Source: Pseudofrankia asymbiotica
GTDB lineage: Bacteria > Actinomycetota > Actinomycetes > Frankiales > Frankiaceae
Length of the DNA stretch: 5,805 nucleotides
Assembly (NCBI RefSeq): GCF_001983105.1
Contig: NZ_MOMC01000076.1
Span: 29,519-35,323 of the forward strand
Direction: 5' to 3'
Of the stretch, positions 1-5,693 are shown piece after piece (position 1 is the first letter of the stretch; each line of letters starts with the position of its first letter). The translations under genes and the position numbers were made by a program. The notes beneath the pieces are model-generated. The model was not told the DNA's origin. It was given only the letters and a program-made list of their open reading frames with translations, and ran no database searches.

Positions 1-167
1 CTGGCCGACCTGGCCGGCCTGGCCGACGTCATCCGTGCACATGGGCGTCATCGTCCCATTTGCGCCGACAGTTCGGCCCGCGACGAACCGTTAGGTGGCG
101 GTGCGCCATCTTTCGGGGATCCGGACATGGCCCATCCGGGCGGATCGTGTTCTCCTGCGCCCGCCAG
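1..167. other. Left-edge stretch with no identifiable gene
   Basis: No coding region is convincing here. The first 30 bases repeat CTGGCCGAC-like units that read Leu-Ala-Asp-Leu-Ala-Gly on the plus strand, but that frame continues without a stop deep into the region antisense to the amidase, so it cannot be shown to be the tail of a real gene. On the minus strand an ATG at 51 opens a frame that runs off the left edge with G or C in nearly every third position (Met-Thr-Pro-Met-Cys-Thr-Asp-Asp). It could be the start of a gene downstream of the amidase, but it has no clear ribosome binding site and only 17 codons are visible. Confidence 0.4.
118..146 (-). terminator. Possible hairpin terminator after the amidase
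   Basis: An inverted repeat lies about 20 nt past the amidase stop codon in the direction of its transcription. CCGGA at 121-125 pairs with TCCGG at 135-139 around a 9-nt loop, and GAT at 118-120 can pair with ATC at 144-146 outside a 4-nt bulge, giving eight pairs. There is no T-run after it. Such hairpins arise often by chance in GC-rich DNA, so the call rests mainly on position. Confidence 0.22.
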
Positions 168-1445
168 TCAGACCCGGGCGGCCGCGGCACGGGTGGCGAG
201 CGTGAGCAGCGCGCGGTCGGTGCCGGGCGCGCCGACGAGGGCCAGGCCCACGGGGCGGCCGTGCACCCGCAGGAGCGGGAGGACGACGACCGGGAGGCCG
301 GCGAGGCCGGCGGCGCAGGTCAGCGTCAGGGTGGCGGCGCGCAGGCGGTCCTTGGCGTCCACGGCGAGGCCGATCGCGGGTGCCGGGCCGCTGGCCGCGG
401 GAACGACCAGCACGCTGCCCCCGCCGAGCGCGGCGTCGAACGTCGCGCGGACCTGGGCGCGGACCGCGCGGGCCGTCGCCAGCTCCTCGCCGGTGACGGC
501 CGCCGCCGCGGCGAACCGCCCGGTGATGCCGGGTCCGAGGACGCCGGGGTGGGCGGCGACCCACGCGCCGTGGGCCTGGTCCGCCTCGAAGCCCTGGCCG
601 TGGCGGAAGGCGAGAAACCAGTCGTGGAGCCGGCCGGCCGCGATCGCCGGGACCTGGCGGACCGGGAGGTCGAGGGCCTTGGCGAGCGCCGGGACCGCGC
701 CGGCCAGCGCCGCGGCGGTCGCGGGCTCCGCGAGGGCGACGAGGTCGTCGGCGACGAGCAGGGCGGTGGGCGCGGGCGGCGCCGGATCGGCGGGCGGCAG
801 CAGCACGTCGCCGACCCGGGCGAGCGTGACCGCGTCTCGGGCGAGCCACCCGACGGTGTCGAAGCTCGGCGCGAGCGGAACCACGCCGGTGGCCGGGACC
901 GCGCCGTGCGTCGGCCGGATGCCGAACAGGCCGCAGTAGGACGCGGGCACCCGCACCGAGCCGCCGGTGTCCGTACCGAGGCCGATGTCGGCCTGGCCGA
1001 GCGCGACGGCGCTCGCCGAGCCGCTGCTGGAGCCGCCGGGGATGACGCCCGGCGCGGTCGGGTTCGGTGGCGTGCCGTAGTGGACGTTCGTCCCGGACAG
1101 GCTGTACGCGAGCTCGTCGGTCTGCGCGATGCCGGCGACCTCGGCGCCGGCCGCGAGCAGCGCGGCCACCGCGGGCGCGTGCTCGGCCGCGGGCGCCGCC
1201 TCGGCGAGCCACACCGGGTTGCCCGCCCCGGCCCGGTGACCGGCGATCGCGAACAGATCCTTGACGGCGACGGTCAGGCCTCGCAGCGGTCCTTCCCCCG
1301 CTCCCGCGACCAGCGGCTGCCCGCGTACCCGCCAGACAGGGGCGTCAACGGGCTCGCCGGCCAGGGCGGGCACGCCGGGCGACCGAGTTCCGTGGGACGC
1401 GTCAGCGGACTGGCCGACCACGTGGAAGCGGACGTCGCGGGACAC
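168..1445 (-). CDS. Amidase-signature hydrolase, AMI1-like
   Basis: This predicted 425-residue protein belongs to the amidase signature family, whose members hydrolyse carboxamides to acid and ammonia. The Ser/cis-Ser/Lys triad is complete: Lys62 in VAVKDLF, Ser139 as first serine of GGSSSGSA, and Ser163 in GTDTGGSVRVPA. The 24-residue gap between the serines equals that in FAAH and malonamidase E2. The block from DELAYS through SSSGSA, GTDTGGSVRVPASYCG and SFDTVGWLARD closely resembles, from memory, plant AMI1 indole-3-acetamide hydrolases, which are also about 425 residues long. There is no signal peptide, so it is probably cytoplasmic. The GTG start at 1445 is chosen because AAGGAG lies 6 nt upstream; the open frame extends to 1601, but the extra residues are Arg-rich and cross a tandem repeat. 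It is transcribed divergently from the oxidoreductase gene. The family assignment is firm; the substrate is unknown, and other aryl- or acyl-amides are equally possible. Confidence 0.9.
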   Translation of the reverse strand: MSRDVRFHVVGQSADASHGTRSPGVPALAGEPVDAPVWRVRGQPLVAGAGEGPLRGLTVAVKDLFAIAGHRAGAGNPVWLAEAAPAAEHAPAVAALLAAGAEVAGIAQTDELAYSLSGTNVHYGTPPNPTAPGVIPGGSSSGSASAVALGQADIGLGTDTGGSVRVPASYCGLFGIRPTHGAVPATGVVPLAPSFDTVGWLARDAVTLARVGDVLLPPADPAPPAPTALLVADDLVALAEPATAAALAGAVPALAKALDLPVRQVPAIAAGRLHDWFLAFRHGQGFEADQAHGAWVAAHPGVLGPGITGRFAAAAAVTGEELATARAVRAQVRATFDAALGGGSVLVVPAASGPAPAIGLAVDAKDRLRAATLTLTCAAGLAGLPVVVLPLLRVHGRPVGLALVGAPGTDRALLTLATRAAAARV

Positions 1446-1451
1446 GGGCAG

Positions 1452-1457
1452 CTCCTT
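1452..1457 (-). promoter_or_regulatory. Ribosome binding site fixing the amidase start
   Basis: On the minus strand AAGGAG sits 6 nt before the GTG at 1445. This supports the 425-residue form over longer in-frame versions, which would have to translate the repeat array. Confidence 0.8.
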
Positions 1458-1473
1458 CGGCCGCGGCTGCGAC

Positions 1474-1537
1474 TGCGTCGAACGACGTGTCGGACGACCG
1501 TGTCGGACGACTGCGTAGGACGACCGCGTCGGACGAC
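1474..1537. repeat. Tandem 12-13 nt repeat array, consensus YGYGTCGGACGAC
   Basis: There are five consecutive units: 1474-1486, 1487-1498, 1499-1511, 1512-1524 and 1525-1537. All are 13 nt except the second, which is 12 nt. Each ends in GGACGAC (GAACGAC in the first unit), and most contain GTCGGACGAC, whose arms GTCG and CGAC are themselves inverted repeats. A decayed sixth unit may follow at 1538-1552. The array lies 29-92 nt upstream of the amidase start on the minus strand, so it falls in that gene's promoter or leader. The unit length is not a multiple of three and varies, which argues against coding function. Confidence 0.8.
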
Positions 1538-1540
1538 ACT

Positions 1541-1579
1541 GCATCAGGCGACAAACCGCATCAGTAGACCACCTGACGC
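1541..1579. repeat. GCATCAG direct and inverted repeats
   Basis: GCATCAG occurs at 1541-1547 and again at 1558-1564. An inverted copy, GCGTCAGGTG read on the minus strand, lies at 1570-1579. The 1541-1550 and 1570-1579 copies match at 8 of 10 positions as an inverted pair. The group sits in the middle of the divergent intergenic region, where operator half-sites would be expected. It may also be partly degenerate sequence from the neighbouring tandem array. Confidence 0.4.
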
Positions 1580-1654
1580 GGCCGAGGCGGGCGCGGCGCA
1601 CGGCGCTTGAGGGGCGTAACGGGTGGGTGATGGCGCTGAAACACCCGGACGGCA

Positions 1655-1673
1655 GTGTTCATGGCATCAACAC
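1655..1673. promoter_or_regulatory. Candidate operator: 19-bp dyad
   Basis: GTGTTCATGGCATCAACAC is an odd-centred palindrome in which 8 of 9 paired positions are complementary; only the sixth pair (C/C) fails. It ends 18 nt before the ATG of the oxidoreductase gene and 9 nt before its ribosome binding site, a position suited to a repressor of the TetR, GntR or MarR type. It could instead form a weak hairpin in the mRNA leader. The regulator is not identified. Confidence 0.45.
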
Positions 1674-1681
1674 CGTGGCGA

Positions 1682-1687
1682 GAGGAG
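1682..1687 (+). promoter_or_regulatory. Ribosome binding site of the oxidoreductase gene
   Basis: GAGGAG lies 4 nt before the ATG at 1692 and fixes that start over an in-frame upstream one at 1623. The residues encoded between the two have no family resemblance and would be translated through the dyad. Confidence 0.7.
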
Positions 1688-1691
1688 TGCG

Positions 1692-2894
1692 ATGCGCGTC
1701 GGCGTGTTTCTCTTCGGGGCAGTCGAGATGGGCGACACCATCGGCACCGGCGGCATCGAGCCGACCGCGCGCCGCTACACCCAGGCCGACTTCCTGTCAG
1801 CGACGCGCCGCATCCTGGACACCGGGGTGCTCGCCGACGAGCTCGGCTTCGACGCGTTCTGGCTGACCGAGCACCACTTCCAGCACGAGGGCTACGAGGT
1901 CGTGCCCAACGGCCTGCTGTTCGGCGCGTTCCTCGCCGAGCGGACCCGCCGGATCCGCATCGGCACGATGTTCAACGTCGTCGGCCAGTGGCACCCGCTG
2001 CGCCTGGCCGAGGACTTCGCGATGCTGCACAACCTCTCCGGCGGCCGTGGCATCCTCGGCGTCGGCCGGGGCACCGTGCCGCGCGAGATCGAGCCGCTCT
2101 CGCTCGGCCGGATGTCGATCGGCTCCACCGACAATCCGGACGCGCTCGCCGCCGACGCCGTCAACCGCGACGTCACGAACGAGGCGCTCGACCTGCTGCT
2201 GACCGCGCTGGACAGCGAGATCTTCAGCCACCGCGGCAGCTACTTCCAGGCACCCCCGCCTGGCATCCCCGACCGCGGCGGCGAGGTGGAGTCGCTCACC
2301 CTCATCCCGCGCCCGGCCTACCCGTACGACGTGTGGCAGGCGATCAGCAGCCCCGGCTCGCTGGTGGCGGTGCCCGCGCGCGGCTTCGGCGGCGTGTTCT
2401 GGCTGGCCAGCCGCTCGCTGCTGCGTGCCCGCTGGGACCGCTACGCCGAGGTCTACGCCGACACGCACGGCGGCGCGGCGCTCGCTCCCGGCGAGAAGCG
2501 GATGGTCGTCCTCAACACGTACCTGGCCGACACCCGCGAGCGGGCGATGGAGCTCGCGCGCCCCGGCCATGACGAGTTCTGGCGTTTCCTCGGCCCCTAC
2601 GGCTGGAACCGGGCCTACCTCGGCCCCGACGGCGGCATGCCGCCGGCCGGCTGGGTACCGACGCTGGAGGACTCCGTCGAGCAGGGCGTGTGGGCGGTCG
2701 GCACCGCCGAGGACGTCGCCGAGGCGATCCTGCGGCTGCGCGACGACCTGGGCGGCCTGGCCGACCTGACGATCTTCCCGACCGGCCCCGGCGAGAGCTA
2801 CGACACCACCGACGAGCAACTGCGCCGCTTCGCCCGCGACGTCCGCCCGCTCCTCGACGCGGCCACACCAGTCCGCCCCGCCCTCGTGCCCTGA
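1692..2894 (+). CDS. LLM class (luciferase-like) flavin-dependent oxidoreductase
   Basis: This predicted 400-residue protein is a luciferase-like monooxygenase of the bacterial luciferase / F420-dependent TIM-barrel superfamily. These enzymes use reduced FMN or F420 to oxidise or reduce small organic substrates. The N-terminal strand MRVGVFLF leads to the family motif WLTEHHF at residues 57-63. [19 protein letters not shown] (101-119) with ILGVGRG (121-127) is the characteristic helix and flavin-phosphate region, and [11 protein letters not shown] (337-346) is the typical C-terminal segment. The length is usual for the WLTEHHF subgroup. There is no signal peptide or membrane segment. It lies 29 nt before hisI on the same strand and could be co-transcribed with it, though a separate promoter for hisI is possible. 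The natural substrate and the choice between FMN and F420 cannot be read from the sequence. Confidence 0.9.
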   Translation: MRVGVFLFGAVEMGDTIGTGGIEPTARRYTQADFLSATRRILDTGVLADELGFDAFWLTEHHFQHEGYEVVPNGLLFGAFLAERTRRIRIGTMFNVVGQWHPLRLAEDFAMLHNLSGGRGILGVGRGTVPREIEPLSLGRMSIGSTDNPDALAADAVNRDVTNEALDLLLTALDSEIFSHRGSYFQAPPPGIPDRGGEVESLTLIPRPAYPYDVWQAISSPGSLVAVPARGFGGVFWLASRSLLRARWDRYAEVYADTHGGAALAPGEKRMVVLNTYLADTRERAMELARPGHDEFWRFLGPYGWNRAYLGPDGGMPPAGWVPTLEDSVEQGVWAVGTAEDVAEAILRLRDDLGGLADLTIFPTGPGESYDTTDEQLRRFARDVRPLLDAATPVRPALVP

Positions 2895-2911
2895 TCGGGC
2901 CCTCGGGCCGG

Positions 2912-2923
2912 CACAATGGCACC
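2912..2923 (+). promoter_or_regulatory. hisI: Possible -10 element for leaderless hisI mRNA
   Basis: CACAAT at 2912-2917 is one mismatch from the -10 hexamer TACAAT and is followed by 6 nt before the GTG at 2924. No Shine-Dalgarno-like AGGAG precedes that GTG. The spacing would place the transcription start on the start codon itself, as in the leaderless mRNAs common in actinobacteria. No good -35 is visible. If real, hisI-trpE would have its own promoter independent of the oxidoreductase gene. Confidence 0.35.
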
Positions 2924-3334
2924 GTGAGCGTGACCTCGTCCGGGCTCGATCCCGTGCTGGCAGGGCGGTTGAAGCGGGATGCCGCCGGACTGTTCCCCGC
3001 CGTCGTCCAGCAGTACGACACCGGCACCGTGCTGATGGTCGGCTGGATGGACGACGAGGCGCTGCACCGGACGCTGACCAGCGGCCGGGCCACCTACTGG
3101 AGCCGCAGCCGCCGGGAGTACTGGGTCAAGGGCGACACGTCCGGCCATGTCCAGTGGGTGCGCTCGGTCGCGCTCGACTGCGACGGCGACACGGTGCTTG
3201 TCCAGGTCGACCAGGTCGGCCCCGCCTGTCACACCGGCGCCCTCAGCTGCTTCGACGGCCGCGCGCTGCCCGCGGCGCTCGGTTCGCCGCAGGGTCCGAC
3301 GCCACCGACGGGAGACCCAGATGACGACCGGTGA
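2924..3334 (+). CDS. hisI: Phosphoribosyl-AMP cyclohydrolase
   Basis: HisI opens the adenine ring of phosphoribosyl-AMP to give ProFAR, the third step of histidine synthesis, in the cytoplasm. The predicted protein has 136 residues and is a monofunctional HisI without the HisE pyrophosphohydrolase domain found fused in enterobacteria. Family motifs appear in order: [12 protein letters not shown] (36-47), [18 protein letters not shown] (57-74), the magnesium site DCDGD (Asp85, Asp87, Asp89) and the zinc ligands Cys86, Cys102 and Cys109 in DCDGD and [11 protein letters not shown] at 2924 is taken as the start; a second GTG at 2930 is possible and would cost two residues. Neither has a clear ribosome binding site. 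The last 14 nt overlap trpE, whose ribosome binding site lies inside this gene, so translation of the two is probably coupled. The C-terminal tail after SCFDG is about 25 residues, Pro-rich and poorly conserved. Confidence 0.95.
   Translation: MSVTSSGLDPVLAGRLKRDAAGLFPAVVQQYDTGTVLMVGWMDDEALHRTLTSGRATYWSRSRREYWVKGDTSGHVQWVRSVALDCDGDTVLVQVDQVGPACHTGALSCFDGRALPAALGSPQGPTPPTGDPDDDR
3310..3314 (+). promoter_or_regulatory. trpE: trpE ribosome binding site inside hisI
   Basis: GGGAG lies 6 nt before the ATG at 3321 and fixes the trpE start. It sits within the hisI reading frame, so ribosomes finishing hisI pass over it and end 14 nt into trpE. Confidence 0.75.
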
Positions 3335-4898
3335 GATCTCCCCCGACCGCGCCGAGTTCCGCGCGCTGGCCGCCAGTCACGCGGTCGTGCCGGTCACCCG
3401 CCGGCTGCTCGCCGACGGTGAGACGCCCGTCGGGGTCTACCGCAAGCTCGGCGGGGGGCCGGGCACCTTCCTGCTGGAGTCCGCCGAGCACAGCGGCACG
3501 CGGTCCCGCTACTCGATCATCGGTGTGCGCGCGGCGGCGACCCTGGCGGAGGTGGATGGCGAGGCTCGCTGGACCGGCGGCGCGCCGCCGCCGGGGGTGC
3601 CAACCGGTGGCGACCCGCTGGCGGTGCTGCGCGCCGTGGAGCGTGCGCTGCGCGCGCCCCGGCTGCCGGGCACGCCGCCGCTGATGGGCGGGCTCGTCGG
3701 CTACCTGTCCTACGACTTCGTGCGCCGCATCGAGCGGCTGCCGGACCACGCCGTCGACGACCTGCGCACACCCGAGCTGCGGCTGCTGCTGTGTACCGAC
3801 CTCGCCGTGCTCGACCACGCCGACGGCTCGTGCCTGCTCGTCGCCAACGTCTTCACCCGCGCGCCGGGCGCCGACGGCGCGCCGGGCGACGCGCCCGCGG
3901 CGAGCGGGACCGACCCGACCGTGCCGCTCGACGAGGCGGCGCTGGACGCCGCGTACGACGACGCGGTCGGGCGCCTGGACGTGATGACCGCCGAGCTGCA
4001 CAAGTGGACCGAGCCGACGGTCGCCGCGACCGGCGCGCTCGCCGCCCTCGACATCGCGCGGTTCACCTCGGCGATGGCCCCAGGCCAGTTCCAGCAGGCG
4101 GTGGAGCGCTCGATCGAGGAGATCCGGGCCGGCGAGTGCTTCCAGATCGTCGTCTCGCAGCGGTTCGAGCGGGCGACGTCCGCCGACGCGCTCGACATCT
4201 ACCGGGTGCTGCGCGCGTCCAACCCGAGCCCTTACATGTACCTGCTGCGCTTCGGCGACTTCGACGTCGTCGGCACGTCGCCCGAGGCGCACGTCAAGGT
4301 CACCGGCGACCGGGCGCTGCTGCACCCGATCGCGGGCAGCCGCCCGCGTGGCCACACGCCCGAGGCCGACGCGGAGCTCGCCGCCGAGCTGCTCGCCGAC
4401 CCGAAGGAACGGGCCGAGCACGTCATGCTCGTCGACCTGGTCCGCAACGACCTGGGCCGGGTCTGCGTGCCGGGGACGGTGCGGGTCGTCGAGTTCGCCA
4501 CGATCGAGCGCTACTCGCACATCATGCACATCGTCTCGACCGTCATCGGCCAGGTCACGCCCGAGCGCAGCGCCGTCGACGTGCTGGCGGCGACGTTCCC
4601 GGCGGGCACCCTGTCCGGGGCGCCGAAGGTACGGGCGATGGAGGTCATCGACGAGCTGGAGCCGACCCGCCGCGGCCTGTACGGGGGCGTCGTCGGCTAC
4701 CTCGACTTCGGCGGCGACCTGGACACCGCGATCGCGATCCGCACGGCGCTGGTCCGCGACGGCCGGGCCTATGTCCAGGCGGGGGCCGGTATCGTCGCGG
4801 ACTCGGACCCGGACACGGAGGATCGCGAGAGCCGTACGAAGGCCGCGGTTGTGCTGCGCGCGATCGAGATCGCCGAGTCCCTGCATTCCCCCGGCTGA
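3321..4898 (+). CDS. trpE: Anthranilate synthase component I
   Basis: TrpE converts chorismate to anthranilate using ammonia from the TrpG glutaminase subunit, the committed step of tryptophan synthesis. The predicted 525-residue protein is full length and is not fused to TrpG. The N-terminal domain has the tryptophan-binding LLES motif (51-54) and NPSPYM (301-306), whose Ser54 and Met306 correspond to the feedback-sensitive Ser40 and Met293 of enterobacterial TrpE, so product inhibition is expected. The chorismate-binding domain shows PIAGSRPRG (336-344), [19 protein letters not shown] (362-380) with magnesium ligand Glu366, catalytic His403 in [17 protein letters not shown] (426-436) and [16 protein letters not shown] ending near 508 with the second metal Glu503. 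Ala338 rather than Lys argues against PabB. Residues 180-200 are an Ala/Pro/Gly-rich linker. No leader peptide with Trp codons precedes it, since it overlaps hisI, so classical attenuation just upstream is excluded. trpG is not in the window. Confidence 0.97.
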   Translation: MTTGEISPDRAEFRALAASHAVVPVTRRLLADGETPVGVYRKLGGGPGTFLLESAEHSGTRSRYSIIGVRAAATLAEVDGEARWTGGAPPPGVPTGGDPLAVLRAVERALRAPRLPGTPPLMGGLVGYLSYDFVRRIERLPDHAVDDLRTPELRLLLCTDLAVLDHADGSCLLVANVFTRAPGADGAPGDAPAASGTDPTVPLDEAALDAAYDDAVGRLDVMTAELHKWTEPTVAATGALAALDIARFTSAMAPGQFQQAVERSIEEIRAGECFQIVVSQRFERATSADALDIYRVLRASNPSPYMYLLRFGDFDVVGTSPEAHVKVTGDRALLHPIAGSRPRGHTPEADAELAAELLADPKERAEHVMLVDLVRNDLGRVCVPGTVRVVEFATIERYSHIMHIVSTVIGQVTPERSAVDVLAATFPAGTLSGAPKVRAMEVIDELEPTRRGLYGGVVGYLDFGGDLDTAIAIRTALVRDGRAYVQAGAGIVADSDPDTEDRESRTKAAVVLRAIEIAESLHSPG

Positions 4899-4944
4899 GG
4901 CGGGGCGCGGGGCGCCGGGGGCCTCGTGCCCTCCGTACGTGATC

Positions 4945-4949
4945 GGGAG
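4945..4949 (+). promoter_or_regulatory. Ribosome binding site fixing the membrane protein start
   Basis: GGGAG lies 9 nt before the ATG at 4959. The alternative in-frame GTG at 4926 has no comparable site and would only add eleven unconserved residues. Confidence 0.6.
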
Positions 4950-4958
4950 TCCAGTCAG

Positions 4959-5693
4959 ATGAAGCAGAACCCCAGTGTCGACGGGGACGAAGTGGCGGTC
5001 GGTTCGTCGGCGACCGTGCACACGGACGTGCAGATGCACGTGCGTGATGACGACGGCAGCCCCGAGGGGCACCCAGCCGGCCGTCCCGCCGGCCGCCGAG
5101 CGGGGCTGGCTGGCCGCGGGGGCCTGGGCGCCGCCATGATCGCCTGTCTCGTGGGCGCGGCGCTCACGCTGTTCGCCAGCTCCGCGACGTGGGCCCGTGC
5201 CGAGGTGCGCGACGCGGCCTCGGCCGGCGGGCCGACGATGAGCACGCCGCTCACGGTCGCCCTCGCTGGTGGCGACCTCGCGCCGGCGGTGAGCGCGCTC
5301 GGCCTGGTGGGCCTGGCCGCGGCGGTCGCGCTGGTGGCGACCAGGGGCGTCGGCCGGCGGGTCGTGGGGGTGCTGGTCGCCCTGGCGGGCGTGGGTGTGG
5401 TGGTGGTCGCGGCCCGGATCGGCTTCGCCCCCGAGCCGGCCGTGCGCGCGGCGCGCCACGTCGTGGACCTCGCCCCCAGCGGGCATCCGCGGATCGACCG
5501 GGTCCGGCTCACGGCCGCGCCGTGGGCGGCGGTGCTCGGGGGTCTCGCGTTCACCGGCGCCGGCGTGCTGGCCGCCGCGCTCGGTCCCCGCTGGCCGGGC
5601 ATGGGCGGCCGCTACCAGACGCGTGCACCCCGCCCGTTGGACGATTGGGACGCGATCGAACGTGGCCAGGATCCGACGGCCTCGTCAAACTAG
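4959..5693 (+). CDS. Trp biosynthesis-associated membrane protein
   Basis: This predicted 244-residue protein matches the actinobacterial family of Trp biosynthesis-associated membrane proteins (Trp_oprn_chp), almost always found beside trp genes; its biochemical role is unknown. Residues 1-52 are hydrophilic, with an Asp/Glu-rich part (9-37) and then Arg/Gly repeats. Four hydrophobic segments follow at about 55-76, 107-127, 134-153 and 187-208, giving a four-helix inner-membrane protein. The SSATW motif at the end of helix 1 and the C-terminal tail GRYQTRAPRPLDDWDAIERGQDPT are the family's recognisable signatures. It begins 60 nt after the trpE stop with no strong terminator between, so it is very likely in the trpE transcript. 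Next expected downstream, by analogy with other actinobacteria, is trpC, which lies outside the window. A role in tryptophan or indole intermediate handling at the membrane is speculation. The N-terminal 50 residues look longer and more disordered than I recall for the family. Confidence 0.85.
   Translation: MKQNPSVDGDEVAVGSSATVHTDVQMHVRDDDGSPEGHPAGRPAGRRAGLAGRGGLGAAMIACLVGAALTLFASSATWARAEVRDAASAGGPTMSTPLTVALAGGDLAPAVSALGLVGLAAAVALVATRGVGRRVVGVLVALAGVGVVVVAARIGFAPEPAVRAARHVVDLAPSGHPRIDRVRLTAAPWAAVLGGLAFTGAGVLAAALGPRWPGMGGRYQTRAPRPLDDWDAIERGQDPTASSN

Larger units (their letters stand above)
1446..1691. other. Divergent intergenic region, amidase / oxidoreductase
   Basis: These 246 nt separate the two divergent starts and should hold both promoters. 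No convincing -35/-10 pair is visible on either strand, as is common for actinobacterial promoters read by eye. What does stand out is a tandem repeat array at 1474-1537, a set of GCATCAG-type motifs at 1541-1579 and a 19-bp dyad at 1655-1673. The amount of repeat structure suggests that one or both genes are controlled by a DNA-binding regulator, but no regulator gene is present in the window. Confidence 0.7.

Noticed and set aside
1..51. Start of a minus-strand gene running off the left edge (ATG at 51)
   Set aside because: GC-rich third positions are encouraging, but only 17 codons are visible, no good ribosome binding site is seen, and the composition also fits the opposite strand.
1474..1537. 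CRISPR array
   Set aside because: Units are only 12-13 nt, directly adjacent without spacers, and no cas genes are present.
1446..1601. N-terminal extension of the amidase to the ATG at 1601
   Set aside because: The extension is Arg/Ser/Thr-rich, crosses the tandem repeat array and lacks a ribosome binding site, whereas GTG 1445 has AAGGAG at ideal spacing.
60..1610. Long plus-strand open frame opposite the amidase (516 codons)
   Set aside because: The translation is Arg/Gly-rich without motifs, while the minus strand encodes a complete amidase with its catalytic triad and ribosome binding site.
1797..2819. Antisense open frame of 340 codons opposite the oxidoreductase
   Set aside because: It has no recognisable motifs and composition typical of a shadow frame; the sense frame is a clear luciferase-like protein.
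4899..4958. Terminator or attenuator between trpE and the membrane protein gene
   Set aside because: The stretch is G-rich with a GGCGCC palindrome but no stable extended stem, no T-run and no run of Trp codons.
3243..5486. Very long open frame antisense to hisI, trpE and the membrane protein gene (747 codons)
   Set aside because: It is the usual stop-poor antisense frame of GC-rich coding DNA. Its translation is Arg/Gly/Ala-rich low-complexity sequence without family motifs, and the opposite strand has three well-recognised proteins.
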